Shown piece after piece: positions 18,112-27,756 of a DNA stretch of 36,352 bases. The stretch is from NCBI GenBank assembly GCA_002737665.1, contig NSIF01000016.1:1-36352 (forward strand), read 5' to 3'. The stretch comes from Flavobacteriales bacterium. GTDB lineage: Bacteria; Bacteroidota; Bacteroidia; Palsa-965. Made by a program: the position numbers and the translations under genes. The notes beneath the pieces are model-generated. The model searched no databases and had not been told where the DNA came from. It was given only the letters and a program-made list of their open reading frames with translations. Each line of letters starts with the position of its first letter. Position 1 is the stretch's first letter.

Positions 18112-21100
18112 ATGACTTTGGCATTTTTGAAACGTAAAAAATTCTGGAAGCGATTTGTGTTGTTTGCCTTAATATCACCAGTCGTTTTATTCTTCTCTGT
18201 TCTGCTAATTGTGTATGTAAAACAAGATGCAATTGTAAAAAGTCTCATTGAAACAGCGAATAAAGATTTTAAAGGTGCAATTCGAATCAAAGGAAGTCAC
18301 ATAGCGCCATTTGCTGATTTCCCATATATTTCAATTGATATTGAAGGTTTAGAAATTTTTGAAGGGGATGATTTTGAATCTAAAAAACGGATTCTTCAAA
18401 TCAATGAGACCTATATTGGTTTTGATATCAGCGGACTAATGACAGGTAAGTATGATGTAAAATCTATTCGTTTGACAGATGGAGACATTCGTTTAGTTAG
18501 ACATTTAGACGGTTCATTTAACATTGTAAAGGCCTTTGAGACAGGTTTACCACCTGAAAAAGTAAAAGAAGAGTTTCATTTAGATTTGAAGTCCATTAAA
18601 CTAGATAAAATAGATATTTCGAAGTATAATGAGTCTAATGGAATGATGGTAGACGCTTACATCACCAAAACTACAACTTCATTCAAAACGACGAATAAAC
18701 ACCTTTCTATAGGACTTGACTCAAAGTTTGAGTTGAGCCTGATAAAAAATGGTGACACAACATTTATTAAGCACAAACACTTTAAAGTAGATACGAAACT
18801 TGATTTGGATGAATTGACGCAAGTACTTTCAATTACAGAAACAGAGGTATTACTTGAAGGTGCATCATTTCAGTTTGGTGGCAAGGTGGATTTTAAAGAT
18901 GAAGCGAATGTTGACCTTCATTTCAAGGGCAATAATCAGAATTTTGATTTGTATTTGGCTATGTTACCAAAAGATTTGTCTAAATCCTTAAAAGAATTTG
19001 ACAACCAAGGTAAAATCTTTTTTGATGCTCGAATAAAGGGAAAGACCATGAATGGACAGCAACCCCAAATAAATGCAAAGTTTGGTTGTAAAAATGGTTA
19101 TTTCAACAACCTAGAATCGAAGAAGAAATTAGAAAAAATAGGTTTTAAAGGGAGTTTTACGAATGGTAGCAAACGCGATTTATCGACAATGCGATTTGAA
19201 TTAGAAAACTTCAGTGCTAAGCCAGAAGCTGGAACATTTAAGGGGAAGTTGTCAGTTGAGAATTTTGATTCGCCAACTATTGACATGAACTTAATTTCCG
19301 ATTTCGATCTTGATTTCTTAGCCAAGTTTTTAAATACAAAAGAATTAAAGGGATTATCAGGCCGGGTAATTTTAACTCTGAATTTTCACGACATTATTGA
19401 TTTGAATAATCCTGAAAAAAGTATAGAGCGACTCAACGAATCATATTATAGTAAATTAGAAATCCGAAAGTTGAAGTTCAAAACACCACGTTATCATTTA
19501 CCTCTCGAAAATCTAGATTTGCAAGCAACAATGATAGGTAACAGAGCCAACATTGAACAATTTAATATGAAGATCGGAAAATCGGATTTGAATATAACTG
19601 GTTCAGTGAGTGATTTAATGGCTATTATTCATCACAGCTCTGATCTTGTTTCGACAGATTTAAAAATCAAGTCTAAATTTTTGGACATTAAAGAGTTGAC
19701 ATCAGGCGATAAAAATGCTAAACCATTCGACGAACAAATTAAAAATTTAAGTTTGAGCTTGAAGTTTTTAAGTTCAGCAAAGGCAATATCGGAATCTAAA
19801 ACACTTCCTTTAGGAGAGTTTTTTATTGAGGATTTACATGCCAAAATGAAACATTATCCCCATGAATTGAAAAATTTTCATGCGGATTTATTCGTAGATG
19901 AGAATGATTTTCGTCTTATGGATTTCTCAGGAATGATTGATAATTCAGATTTTCACTTTTCAGGAAGACTAGATAATTACAACATATGGTTTGATGAAAA
20001 AATAAAAGGTGACACAAGAGTTGAATTCGATTTAACATCGAAATTGTTACAGTTTGACAATGTTTTCACTTATGGTGGTGACCGATTTGTACCAGAAGAC
20101 TATCGTCATGAGGAAATAAACAACTTAAAATTGCATGGAGTTACAGCTTTACATTTTGATGGAGCATTGAAATCAACCGATTTTCAATTGGAACATTTTG
20201 AAGGTAAAATGAAAATTCATCCTTTGAAGTTTGAACAATTCAAAGGAAGAGTTCACTTGGAAAACGAGTTTCTCAGCGTAGATCAATTTAAAGGGAAAAT
20301 GGGGCATTCTAACTTTAGTTTGGACATGAACTACAACCTATCAAAGACAAAGTCGTCAAAATCAAATTTCATTCATTTATCTGGAAATAGATTAGATGTT
20401 GATGAATTATTGAATTATCAATCTCCTCCAGTAAAAGAAGGCAGCGGCACTCCCAAGGTTAATCACGATGAGGTGTTTAGCATCTACGATTTCGATTTTC
20501 CAATTATACACATCATAACAGATATAGGTGAATTAAACTATCATCAATACAATTTACAACACCTTAAAGCAGATATTCAAAGTGAAGGACAGCATGTTGT
20601 TCACATCAAAAAATTAGCGTTTGATGCAGCTGGTGGCCACATGGATATTGCTGGTTATCTCAGTGGAAAAGATAAAAAGCACATTTATTTCAAACCAGAT
20701 ATAAAAGTGAAAAGTGTTGATTTAGATAAACTGATGGTGAAATTTGATAATTTTGGTCAAGATCATTTGGTTTCGGAAAATCTACATGGAAAATTCTCAG
20801 GAAGAATTACGGGTAAAATTCATTTACATGCTGATTTTGACCCGATAATTAATGATTCTGAGATCATCATCGATATGTTAGTTTTGAACGGTCGACTTGA
20901 AAACTATGGACCAATTTTAGCGTTAAGTGACTATTTTGAAGACAATAAATTGAAAAGTGTAGAATTTGATACCTTAAAAAATACCTTAACAATCAAAAAG
21001 AGCGTTATAGAAATTCCAACTATGAACATAAACTCTAGCCTTGGATTTATTGAAATTTATGGGAAACAGAAAATTTCAGACAAAATGGACATGGATTATT

Positions 21101-21285
21101 TGATTGGTATACCTTGGGAAACGGTAACAAAAGCTGCGAGCAAAAAATTATTCAAACGCTCGAAGACAGATGAATCGAGTGCTGAAGAAATTCAATACCG
21201 CGGTGAAAACAACAAATTAGTTTATGTTCAGATGTCGGGCGACCTTGAAAATTATAAAATTAAACTAGCTAAGAAACCCAATTAA
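18112..21285 (+). CDS. AsmA-like family protein (large periplasmic/envelope protein, N-terminal TM)
   Basis: N-terminal TM then GAIRIKGSHIAPFADFPYISIDIEGLEIFE, FDISGLMTGKYDVKSIRLTDGDIRLVRHLDGSFN; C-terminal AsmA_2-like region. Confidence 0.8.
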   Translation: MTLAFLKRKKFWKRFVLFALISPVVLFFSVLLIVYVKQDAIVKSLIETANKDFKGAIRIKGSHIAPFADFPYISIDIEGLEIFEGDDFESKKRILQINETYIGFDISGLMTGKYDVKSIRLTDGDIRLVRHLDGSFNIVKAFETGLPPEKVKEEFHLDLKSIKLDKIDISKYNESNGMMVDAYITKTTTSFKTTNKHLSIGLDSKFELSLIKNGDTTFIKHKHFKVDTKLDLDELTQVLSITETEVLLEGASFQFGGKVDFKDEANVDLHFKGNNQNFDLYLAMLPKDLSKSLKEFDNQGKIFFDARIKGKTMNGQQPQINAKFGCKNGYFNNLESKKKLEKIGFKGSFTNGSKRDLSTMRFELENFSAKPEAGTFKGKLSVENFDSPTIDMNLISDFDLDFLAKFLNTKELKGLSGRVILTLNFHDIIDLNNPEKSIERLNESYYSKLEIRKLKFKTPRYHLPLENLDLQATMIGNRANIEQFNMKIGKSDLNITGSVSDLMAIIHHSSDLVSTDLKIKSKFLDIKELTSGDKNAKPFDEQIKNLSLSLKFLSSAKAISESKTLPLGEFFIEDLHAKMKHYPHELKNFHADLFVDENDFRLMDFSGMIDNSDFHFSGRLDNYNIWFDEKIKGDTRVEFDLTSKLLQFDNVFTYGGDRFVPEDYRHEEINNLKLHGVTALHFDGALKSTDFQLEHFEGKMKIHPLKFEQFKGRVHLENEFLSVDQFKGKMGHSNFSLDMNYNLSKTKSSKSNFIHLSGNRLDVDELLNYQSPPVKEGSGTPKVNHDEVFSIYDFDFPIIHIITDIGELNYHQYNLQHLKADIQSEGQHVVHIKKLAFDAAGGHMDIAGYLSGKDKKHIYFKPDIKVKSVDLDKLMVKFDNFGQDHLVSENLHGKFSGRITGKIHLHADFDPIINDSEIIIDMLVLNGRLENYGPILALSDYFEDNKLKSVEFDTLKNTLTIKKSVIEIPTMNINSSLGFIEIYGKQKISDKMDMDYLIGIPWETVTKAASKKLFKRSKTDESSAEEIQYRGENNKLVYVQMSGDLENYKIKLAKKPN

Positions 21286-21375
21286 GGTCATGTTTTACTC
21301 CATTTCCTCCATCCTTTTATAAATACTGACCGGAATTCCACTAATGATCATTAGGATAAACTTTTATTTATACAT

Positions 21376-21858
21376 TCAGATACGAATTAATCGATGCTCT
21401 CTTAAATCATCTAAGGTTAATGCCTCTCCACCATTCAAGTTTTTATAATCAATCACAGTGCATAAAAATAATTTATGGTCTCCAGCTTGCATTGTATTCT
21501 CTACCTTTAACTCAGTCAGTGCTAAAGCGTCTTTCAATATTTTATATCCATTCCATTCAGCAATCAATTTTCTTTTTTCTAACCGACTAATTTTATCAAT
21601 ATTTTTGCCACTTTTTTTTCCTAGCAAATCAACCATTCGGTATTGGTTAGCCGCCAATAATTGCAAAACAAATTTTGGTGAACTATTTACAATTTCAAGG
21701 GTTTTTGTAGCATTATAGATAGCTACCATTATTTGTTTTGGCTTCATACTAACGGCCGATGTATAAGTGCAGATATTCATATTATAGATATTTTCAAACC
21801 GGCTGCTTATACTGTAAACAGGTAGATTAATACGATTCCAGGGTTTTTTTCTTATCAT
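21376..21858 (-). CDS. Flavin reductase-like FMN-binding protein
   Basis: PVYSISSRFENIYNMNICTYTSAVSMKPKQIMVAIY, LAANQYRMVDLLGKKSG, DHKLFLCTVIDYKN. Confidence 0.75.
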   Translation of the reverse strand: MIRKKPWNRINLPVYSISSRFENIYNMNICTYTSAVSMKPKQIMVAIYNATKTLEIVNSSPKFVLQLLAANQYRMVDLLGKKSGKNIDKISRLEKRKLIAEWNGYKILKDALALTELKVENTMQAGDHKLFLCTVIDYKNLNGGEALTLDDLREHRLIRI

Positions 21859-22034
21859 AATTTCAATAAAAATTCTTCAGCATTTTTTAAATGTAAATTT
21901 TTCTTTTCATCAGACATTTTATCAAAAGTTCTAACCAACATTCCTAATCTTGGATTTTGTAAAAAGAAAGTCCTCTGGGTATGCATAAATCGCCAGAATA
22001 ATCCATCCCATACATTTTGCCATGTCGACCGAAT
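21855..22034 (-). pseudogene. C-terminal remnant of deoxyribodipyrimidine photolyase-related / cryptochrome-like protein
   Basis: Minus frame after an upstream TAA: NIRSTWQNVWDGLFWRFMHTQRTFFLQNPRLGMLVRTFDKMSDEKKNLHLKNAEEFLLKL*, its TGA overlapping the flavin reductase ATG (ATGA). Confidence 0.6.
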
Positions 22035-22075
22035 GTTTTACGTTTCTTCAAAATAGTCGCTGTCAATTTTTAAAT

Positions 22076-22612
22076 TTACTCAAAACCTATCCAATCAATC
22101 AACAATTTAAAATCTTCTTCTTGCTTGTTGGCAATTAAAAAACTCACTTGTTCAATGCTTTTAAAATTAAAATTCGGGATGCTCAATTTACGCCCTCTAA
22201 ACTGAGGGTAAAATTCACTTATTGGTAACTTGATATTTTCCCATTCTCCCGAAGTAGTAAATTGGTGTACGTACGACTCAGATTGCGAAATTTCGCCCTT
22301 CAAACGAAATTCATAGGCCTTGCTATCTCCTTTGACACGCAAAACAATAAACTTCTTTTCTTCCGCTAGTTTTATTGTTGTGTTCAATTGGATCGAGGCA
22401 AATCCTCCGTTGTTCGCCAATGAAACGTGACCCGAAAATTCTCCATGTCCTGCATCAGTAACAACCAAAGAACTTTTTGATATACCGCCCATCACACCAT
22501 CGTTGACAATATACCACTCATTGACTTTCGTTTGAGTTGAAAATATATAAATCTCTTTCATGTTTGTATAACTGGATAAGCTAAGTGTTAGTAAAATGAG
22601 GAGGTATTTCAT
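22076..22612 (-). CDS. CIA30-family protein
   Basis: WYIVNDGVMGGISKSSLVVTDAGHGEFSGHVSLANNGGFASIQL; ends LLIDWIGFE. Confidence 0.8.
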   Translation of the reverse strand: MKYLLILLTLSLSSYTNMKEIYIFSTQTKVNEWYIVNDGVMGGISKSSLVVTDAGHGEFSGHVSLANNGGFASIQLNTTIKLAEEKKFIVLRVKGDSKAYEFRLKGEISQSESYVHQFTTSGEWENIKLPISEFYPQFRGRKLSIPNFNFKSIEQVSFLIANKQEEDFKLLIDWIGFE

Positions 22613-22686
22613 AAATTTTATTTATTTAAGGGATTAAATGCCCACATTTTTTAGAGATGCAGTTATAGACTGGCATTTTTTTCGTG

Positions 22687-23709
22687 TTACACTTTCACAC
22701 CCATAACAAGTATGTCGTCTGTCTGTTCTGTCTCTTTCATGTAGTCTATTATGAACTTTTCTATTACTATTCCTTGCGTTTGTATTGTTAGGTTTTGCAA
22801 TGTCAAAAGTAATTCTTTAAAACGTCTTTTAGAAAATTTCTTTTCTCTTTCGCCACCAAACTGATCTTGAAAACCATCACTGAATATATAAATATTTTCT
22901 CCTGTCTTTAAAGTGAAATAATGATTTGTAAAAGGTTTATTGTCCTCGCTGTTCCCTATGGATTGTTTGTCTGCTTTGGTTTCTATAAGTTCTTGATTGT
23001 AGATTAGCCATAATGGATTATTTGCACCTGCCCATTCTAACTTGTTTGTTTTGATGTTGAATGCACAAAGCGAAATATCCATTCCGTCTTTTATATCTTC
23101 TTCACTATTAAAAAAGTTTTCTTTTACTATTTCTGATGTCTTATTGAGTATTTCGGCTGGTTGTGTTAAACCAAACTCTCTTACTGCTCTGTTAAGTGCA
23201 TTATAACAAACTACCGAAACCATTGCTCCTGGCACTCCGTGTCCTGTGCAATCACAAGCTGCAAATAAAACTAAATCATTAACCTTTTCCAACCAATAAA
23301 AATCTCCTGCAACTATGTCTTTTGGTTTATAAATTATAAATGAATTTTCTAAATATTGTTTTACTATTTTCTGTGCAGGAAGAATAGCCGTTTGTATTCG
23401 TAAAGCATATTTTAAAGATTCAGTTATTTCGTTTTGTTTTTCTTCTAACAATTCTTTTTGCTTTGTAATGATATTTTTGGATTTTGTAAATTTATTTAAA
23501 ACAAAAAATAAAATACAAAGTTGTAAAGTAGTTACCAATTGAATAGTACTTTTAAAATCCTCTTCAGAAGCATTTAAAAATACTAGAAATAAAATTATGC
23601 CTAAAATTAATCCAACTGGAATCCCAACATAAATTAGTTGGAACCTTAGCTCATTCTTGACACGTCTTTTAAAAGTATTCTTCCAAATTATTATTTTACT
23701 TTTTTCCAT
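22687..23709 (-). CDS. Membrane-anchored SpoIIE/PP2C-type serine phosphatase
   Basis: Two N-terminal TMs, then QTAILPAQKIV, IYKPKDIVAGDFYWLEK, CDCTGHGVPGAMVSVVCYNALNRAV, IFSDGFQDQFGGE. Confidence 0.87.
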   Translation of the reverse strand: MEKSKIIIWKNTFKRRVKNELRFQLIYVGIPVGLILGIILFLVFLNASEEDFKSTIQLVTTLQLCILFFVLNKFTKSKNIITKQKELLEEKQNEITESLKYALRIQTAILPAQKIVKQYLENSFIIYKPKDIVAGDFYWLEKVNDLVLFAACDCTGHGVPGAMVSVVCYNALNRAVREFGLTQPAEILNKTSEIVKENFFNSEEDIKDGMDISLCAFNIKTNKLEWAGANNPLWLIYNQELIETKADKQSIGNSEDNKPFTNHYFTLKTGENIYIFSDGFQDQFGGEREKKFSKRRFKELLLTLQNLTIQTQGIVIEKFIIDYMKETEQTDDILVMGVKV

Positions 23710-23751
23710 TATTTATGTTTAAATAACGTTTAATTTCTAATTAATACGTTT

Positions 23752-23991
23752 CGTTTATAAAGTTCGTTCTGGTTTCGTATGCTTACCCCTAACGTTCAGG
23801 ATTTATTCACGTTTCAATGGATTAAATCCATTGTTACACGAAGTTCCATCATTTTTAGGAAATCGCAAAACGAAAAAAATCCTGAACGTTAGGGCTAAGG
23901 CAGACCGAAGGCCTATTGGAATGCGGAATTTTTCTTTAACGGTTGAGTGTCGCTGTAAAAAGTGTTTATCGATAAGTCAAAGATACATTTT
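23752..23991. repeat. Dispersed intergenic repeat, copy B, containing an extra palindromic module
   Basis: Ends match copy A; middle holds a 23-bp inverted repeat (23782-23804 / 23877-23899, 1 mismatch) and a 19-nt palindrome caatggattaaatccattg (23815-23833). Confidence 0.85.
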
Positions 23992-24007
23992 TAAAATTTA
24001 CAGAAAT

Positions 24008-26446
24008 TTATTTCAATGTGTTTTTAAAAATCATCAATTGCCATGACTCCCAAGTTGGCAATGTGCTAAAATCTGTGATTTTCTTTCTGTACACCGATTG
24101 GTTATAGAAGTAATTCAAAACAGCTCCACACGGATTAGCTAAACGGCTATTAGCGCTGAACATAGCATTGGAGAGGTTTGTCAATAGCAGATCATTAAAG
24201 AAATTCAATCGTTTGAGTGCCTGCGCAGCATTCACTCGCGTCCTAAATTCATAAGAAACAGAAGTGTAGGCAACCAATTTTTCCATTGCATCACGATCTA
24301 AAGCCGCTTTTGCTTTTACCTCCAACCACTTAATTTCTACATTTCTTCCAGCAGTTCCAATTACTCCTTTGGTTAGATCCAAATATTTAATTGTGTTCTG
24401 CGGATACTGAAAAGCAAGTTTGTCAAGGGCAGTCGCTAAAACGTCATACGAGCGGGAAGACAATAACTTTTCATATTCAACAAGCATATCGGCTGAAATG
24501 ATATTGGTATTATTTATTACTGATTTTTGCAAGTATACATCATTACTATTTATTGCAGCATTGATAATTTCTTTTGAATCAACATCATTAATTAATTGAC
24601 GAATAACTTCACTTTTTAAAGCATGAAACTTTTCTTGAGCAAAGGATTTTTTTAAAGTTTCTCGTTTAAGTTCAAGTGAGAATTTATCTAACGCAACCAC
24701 TGCATCATATCGATCTAACATATTGGGAGCATCTAAAGCTTGATTTTTCAACCATTCAATTGATTTATCAAATTTCACATTTTTTAAAATTTCATTATTT
24801 GGATCAAACAATACAAAAGCAATTGGTTTGCCAGCCATATTTGGAATATCTACAATTTGCTTTTTATCCATAATCCATTTTTGAATCGGAGCAACTGTAC
24901 CATCAGCATAGTGCACCTCGAACCAAATAGGCATTTTAAAGAGAGGCACCACATCTTTTTGTTGTTGTATTTGTTCCACAGTAAAACGAGTAACTCGAAC
25001 ACCAGCTACAGTTATTTCTTCAGCCTCAACGTTATAAGAGGGTTCACCTCCATGGTAAACCCATTGTTCCCAAAACCAATGCAAATCCATTCCCGTTGTT
25101 TCTTCAAAAGAAGAAAGTAAATCCTCGGAAATCACATTTCCATAAGCGTGTTTATCGAGGTAATTCTTAACACCACGGTTGTAGGCCTCTTTACCACCGA
25201 CCACATACTTCAACATATTCAAAACAAAAGATCCTTTCGGATAATGTCGGGCACTGCCAGCCTGTGAATGTGCAATTGGGAAATCATTATTTAAAGCTTC
25301 ACTAAGAGCTGAATTTTGATCATTTCGTCGCTGCCAGTTAAAATGGTCTTCGCCATATACACTACGCTCAAAAAGTGCATCGTAGTAAGTTGCAAAACTT
25401 TCCTGTAACCAATGGTGTGCGTCACTCTTTGCGGTAATAAAATCGCCAAACCATTGGTGTGCTAATTCGTGCGCATTGACACCGACATAACCACGATCGG
25501 AGTTACCGCGTTCATCAACGAAAAGAAAATCACCAAAAACAGTAGCAGTCACATTTTCCATAGCGCCATACATAAACTCCTGAACAGGAATTTGTGAGTA
25601 GCTTGGCCAAGGATAATTGACACCAATTTCTTTTTCAAAAAAATCAATCATCTGCTCACTGTACTGATAAGTAACGGGAACACGATCTTTCCATTCGGGA
25701 TAATAATATAAATGTAATGGCACACCTGATTTAGATTTTGTATCCAATATAGCATAGTCGCCAATCCCCAACATAATTAAGTAAGGAGCATAAGGTTTTA
25801 ATAATTGGTAATGCCAGGTCTTTGTGCCATCCTTATTTAATTTTTCAGAAATTTTATTCCCATTAGAAAGAACTTTATAAGCTGCATCCATTACCACAAT
25901 CATATCAGTGGTAATTTTATCGTTCATCTCATCGTAGCAAGGAATCCAATTTCTATTATCTATTCCTTGTCCCTGAGTCCAAATTTGCTTTCTAGAAATT
26001 CCTGCCGGATCATTCCAGCCAATAAAATAAAGACCTTTACGAGGAGAAACTTCGTAAACAAGCGAAAGACTATCCAACTCATTTGGGTGCAACGTTTTGC
26101 CAGTAAAAACCCAAATTCCCTGCTTATCAGAAAGCGTCTTCACTACTTTTCCATTTAAGGTAGCAGATACTATTTTTATGCCGGGTCCATCCAAATAGAT
26201 TGAATCTACATTCTCCCGTAACGGTTTAAAGATGTGAGTGACTTTTCCCTTCACAAGTCCGGCTTTACAATCAAAAGATACTTGCAAACGCATGTGAATA
26301 AAGTCAACATAATGTTCGCGTGGCGCCCAAGAAGCATCATCAATATAGGTTCGTTTCTCATCTTTATAATCTTGTTTCACAACAAATTGAGCAGTAGCAG
26401 AGCTCGTAAAAGAAATAAAAACAATAATTCCTATTAATTTTTTCAT
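24008..26446 (-). CDS. M1-family metallopeptidase (secreted)
   Basis: Signal peptide; GAMENVTATVFGDF, NAHELAHQWFGDFIT (HExxH). Confidence 0.92.
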   Translation of the reverse strand: MKKLIGIIVFISFTSSATAQFVVKQDYKDEKRTYIDDASWAPREHYVDFIHMRLQVSFDCKAGLVKGKVTHIFKPLRENVDSIYLDGPGIKIVSATLNGKVVKTLSDKQGIWVFTGKTLHPNELDSLSLVYEVSPRKGLYFIGWNDPAGISRKQIWTQGQGIDNRNWIPCYDEMNDKITTDMIVVMDAAYKVLSNGNKISEKLNKDGTKTWHYQLLKPYAPYLIMLGIGDYAILDTKSKSGVPLHLYYYPEWKDRVPVTYQYSEQMIDFFEKEIGVNYPWPSYSQIPVQEFMYGAMENVTATVFGDFLFVDERGNSDRGYVGVNAHELAHQWFGDFITAKSDAHHWLQESFATYYDALFERSVYGEDHFNWQRRNDQNSALSEALNNDFPIAHSQAGSARHYPKGSFVLNMLKYVVGGKEAYNRGVKNYLDKHAYGNVISEDLLSSFEETTGMDLHWFWEQWVYHGGEPSYNVEAEEITVAGVRVTRFTVEQIQQQKDVVPLFKMPIWFEVHYADGTVAPIQKWIMDKKQIVDIPNMAGKPIAFVLFDPNNEILKNVKFDKSIEWLKNQALDAPNMLDRYDAVVALDKFSLELKRETLKKSFAQEKFHALKSEVIRQLINDVDSKEIINAAINSNDVYLQKSVINNTNIISADMLVEYEKLLSSRSYDVLATALDKLAFQYPQNTIKYLDLTKGVIGTAGRNVEIKWLEVKAKAALDRDAMEKLVAYTSVSYEFRTRVNAAQALKRLNFFNDLLLTNLSNAMFSANSRLANPCGAVLNYFYNQSVYRKKITDFSTLPTWESWQLMIFKNTLK

Positions 26447-26549
26447 AAACTTTTAAATAATTTGGAAGACAAGTTTAAGAAATTTTAAATATGAATTAAA
26501 CATATTTAGGTAAATGGGAAATTAGGGGGGATGAATGTGTTAAAATGGG

Positions 26550-27701
26550 CTACAAATAAATGGACTTTTCCCTTTCTCGGAGGTTATAGTTACTTGCCAT
26601 AACCTCACCATAAGCGCCTGCAGAGCGAATGGCAATTAAATCGCCCCGCTTTAACTCCGGCAAATCGAGTGCTTTTCCGAAACAATCGGATGATTCGCAA
26701 ACTGGACCTACAACATCGTAACGCAAATTGCTTGCAAGTGGCGAGGGTGTAAGATTTTGGATTTTATGATAGGCCTGATAAAGTGCAGGTCGAATTAATT
26801 CGGTCATGCCTGCATCAAGAATAGCAAAGTTTGTATTAACCCCTTTCTTAATGTATAACACACGCGACATCAACGAGCCACATTGTGCAACAAGCGCGCG
26901 ACCTAATTCGAAATGAACTTGTTGTCCCGGCCTTACCGTTAAAAATTTAGAAAAAATATCGAAATAGGTTTTGAAATCAGGAATGAGATTATTGTCCACA
27001 TCATAATAATCTATGCCTAATCCGCCACCTACATTAATAATCTGGAGATTAATTCTTCGACTCGCAAACCATTCCTGAATTTCATTGACACGTGTGCAAA
27101 GTGATTTAAAAACATTCATGTCCATAATTTGAGAGCCAATGTGAAAATGAATTCCGATGAGCTCAATTTGTGGAAACTTATTTAAACATTCTAGAACTTC
27201 TGGTAATTCATGAATGTTAATACCAAATTTATTCTCTTCCAATCCTGTAGTAATGTAATGATGTGTATTGGCTTGCACATTTGGATTGATGCGTAATGCA
27301 ACCCTTGCTTTTCGATTAAGGCCGTTGGCAAGTTGTGCTAAAACTTCTAGCTCGGGTAAGGATTCGCAATTAAAACAAAAAATATCATTGGCTAATGCCA
27401 GAAGCATTTCAGCATCGGTCTTCCCTACCCCTGCAAAAACAATTTCAGTTGGCGCAAACCCGGTTTCCAAAGCCCTTTTAACCTCATTGCCACTGACACA
27501 ATCGGCACCTAAATTGGAGTTTAAAATTCGACTAAGAATTTCGTGATTTGAATTTGCTTTTAAGGCATAATGGACATGAAAATTACTACTCTTTGAAGCA
27601 GCAGTACAAGCAGCAAGCGTTTGATCGAGTAGACCGAGGTCGTATACGTAAAACGGTGTTGGTTGATTTTGAAAGAGAGTTATTCGGTTTTGTGAGAACA
27701 T
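26550..27701 (-). CDS. lysA: Diaminopimelate decarboxylase
   Basis: TPFYVYDLGLL, HYALKANSNHEIL, GLEENKFGI, HFHIGSQI, GGGLGIDY, VGPVCESSD. Confidence 0.93.
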   Translation of the reverse strand: MFSQNRITLFQNQPTPFYVYDLGLLDQTLAACTAASKSSNFHVHYALKANSNHEILSRILNSNLGADCVSGNEVKRALETGFAPTEIVFAGVGKTDAEMLLALANDIFCFNCESLPELEVLAQLANGLNRKARVALRINPNVQANTHHYITTGLEENKFGINIHELPEVLECLNKFPQIELIGIHFHIGSQIMDMNVFKSLCTRVNEIQEWFASRRINLQIINVGGGLGIDYYDVDNNLIPDFKTYFDIFSKFLTVRPGQQVHFELGRALVAQCGSLMSRVLYIKKGVNTNFAILDAGMTELIRPALYQAYHKIQNLTPSPLASNLRYDVVGPVCESSDCFGKALDLPELKRGDLIAIRSAGAYGEVMASNYNLREREKSIYL

Positions 27702-27731
27702 TTACTAATTATTTTTTCACCAAAAGACGCA

Positions 27732-27754
27732 AAGGTGCGAAGCAAGGTGCGAAG
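27732..27754. repeat. Short direct repeat AAGGTGCGAAG x2 in the lysC-lysA gap
   Basis: aaggtgcgaag at 27732-27742 and 27744-27754. Confidence 0.5.
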
Positions 27755-27756
27755 TT

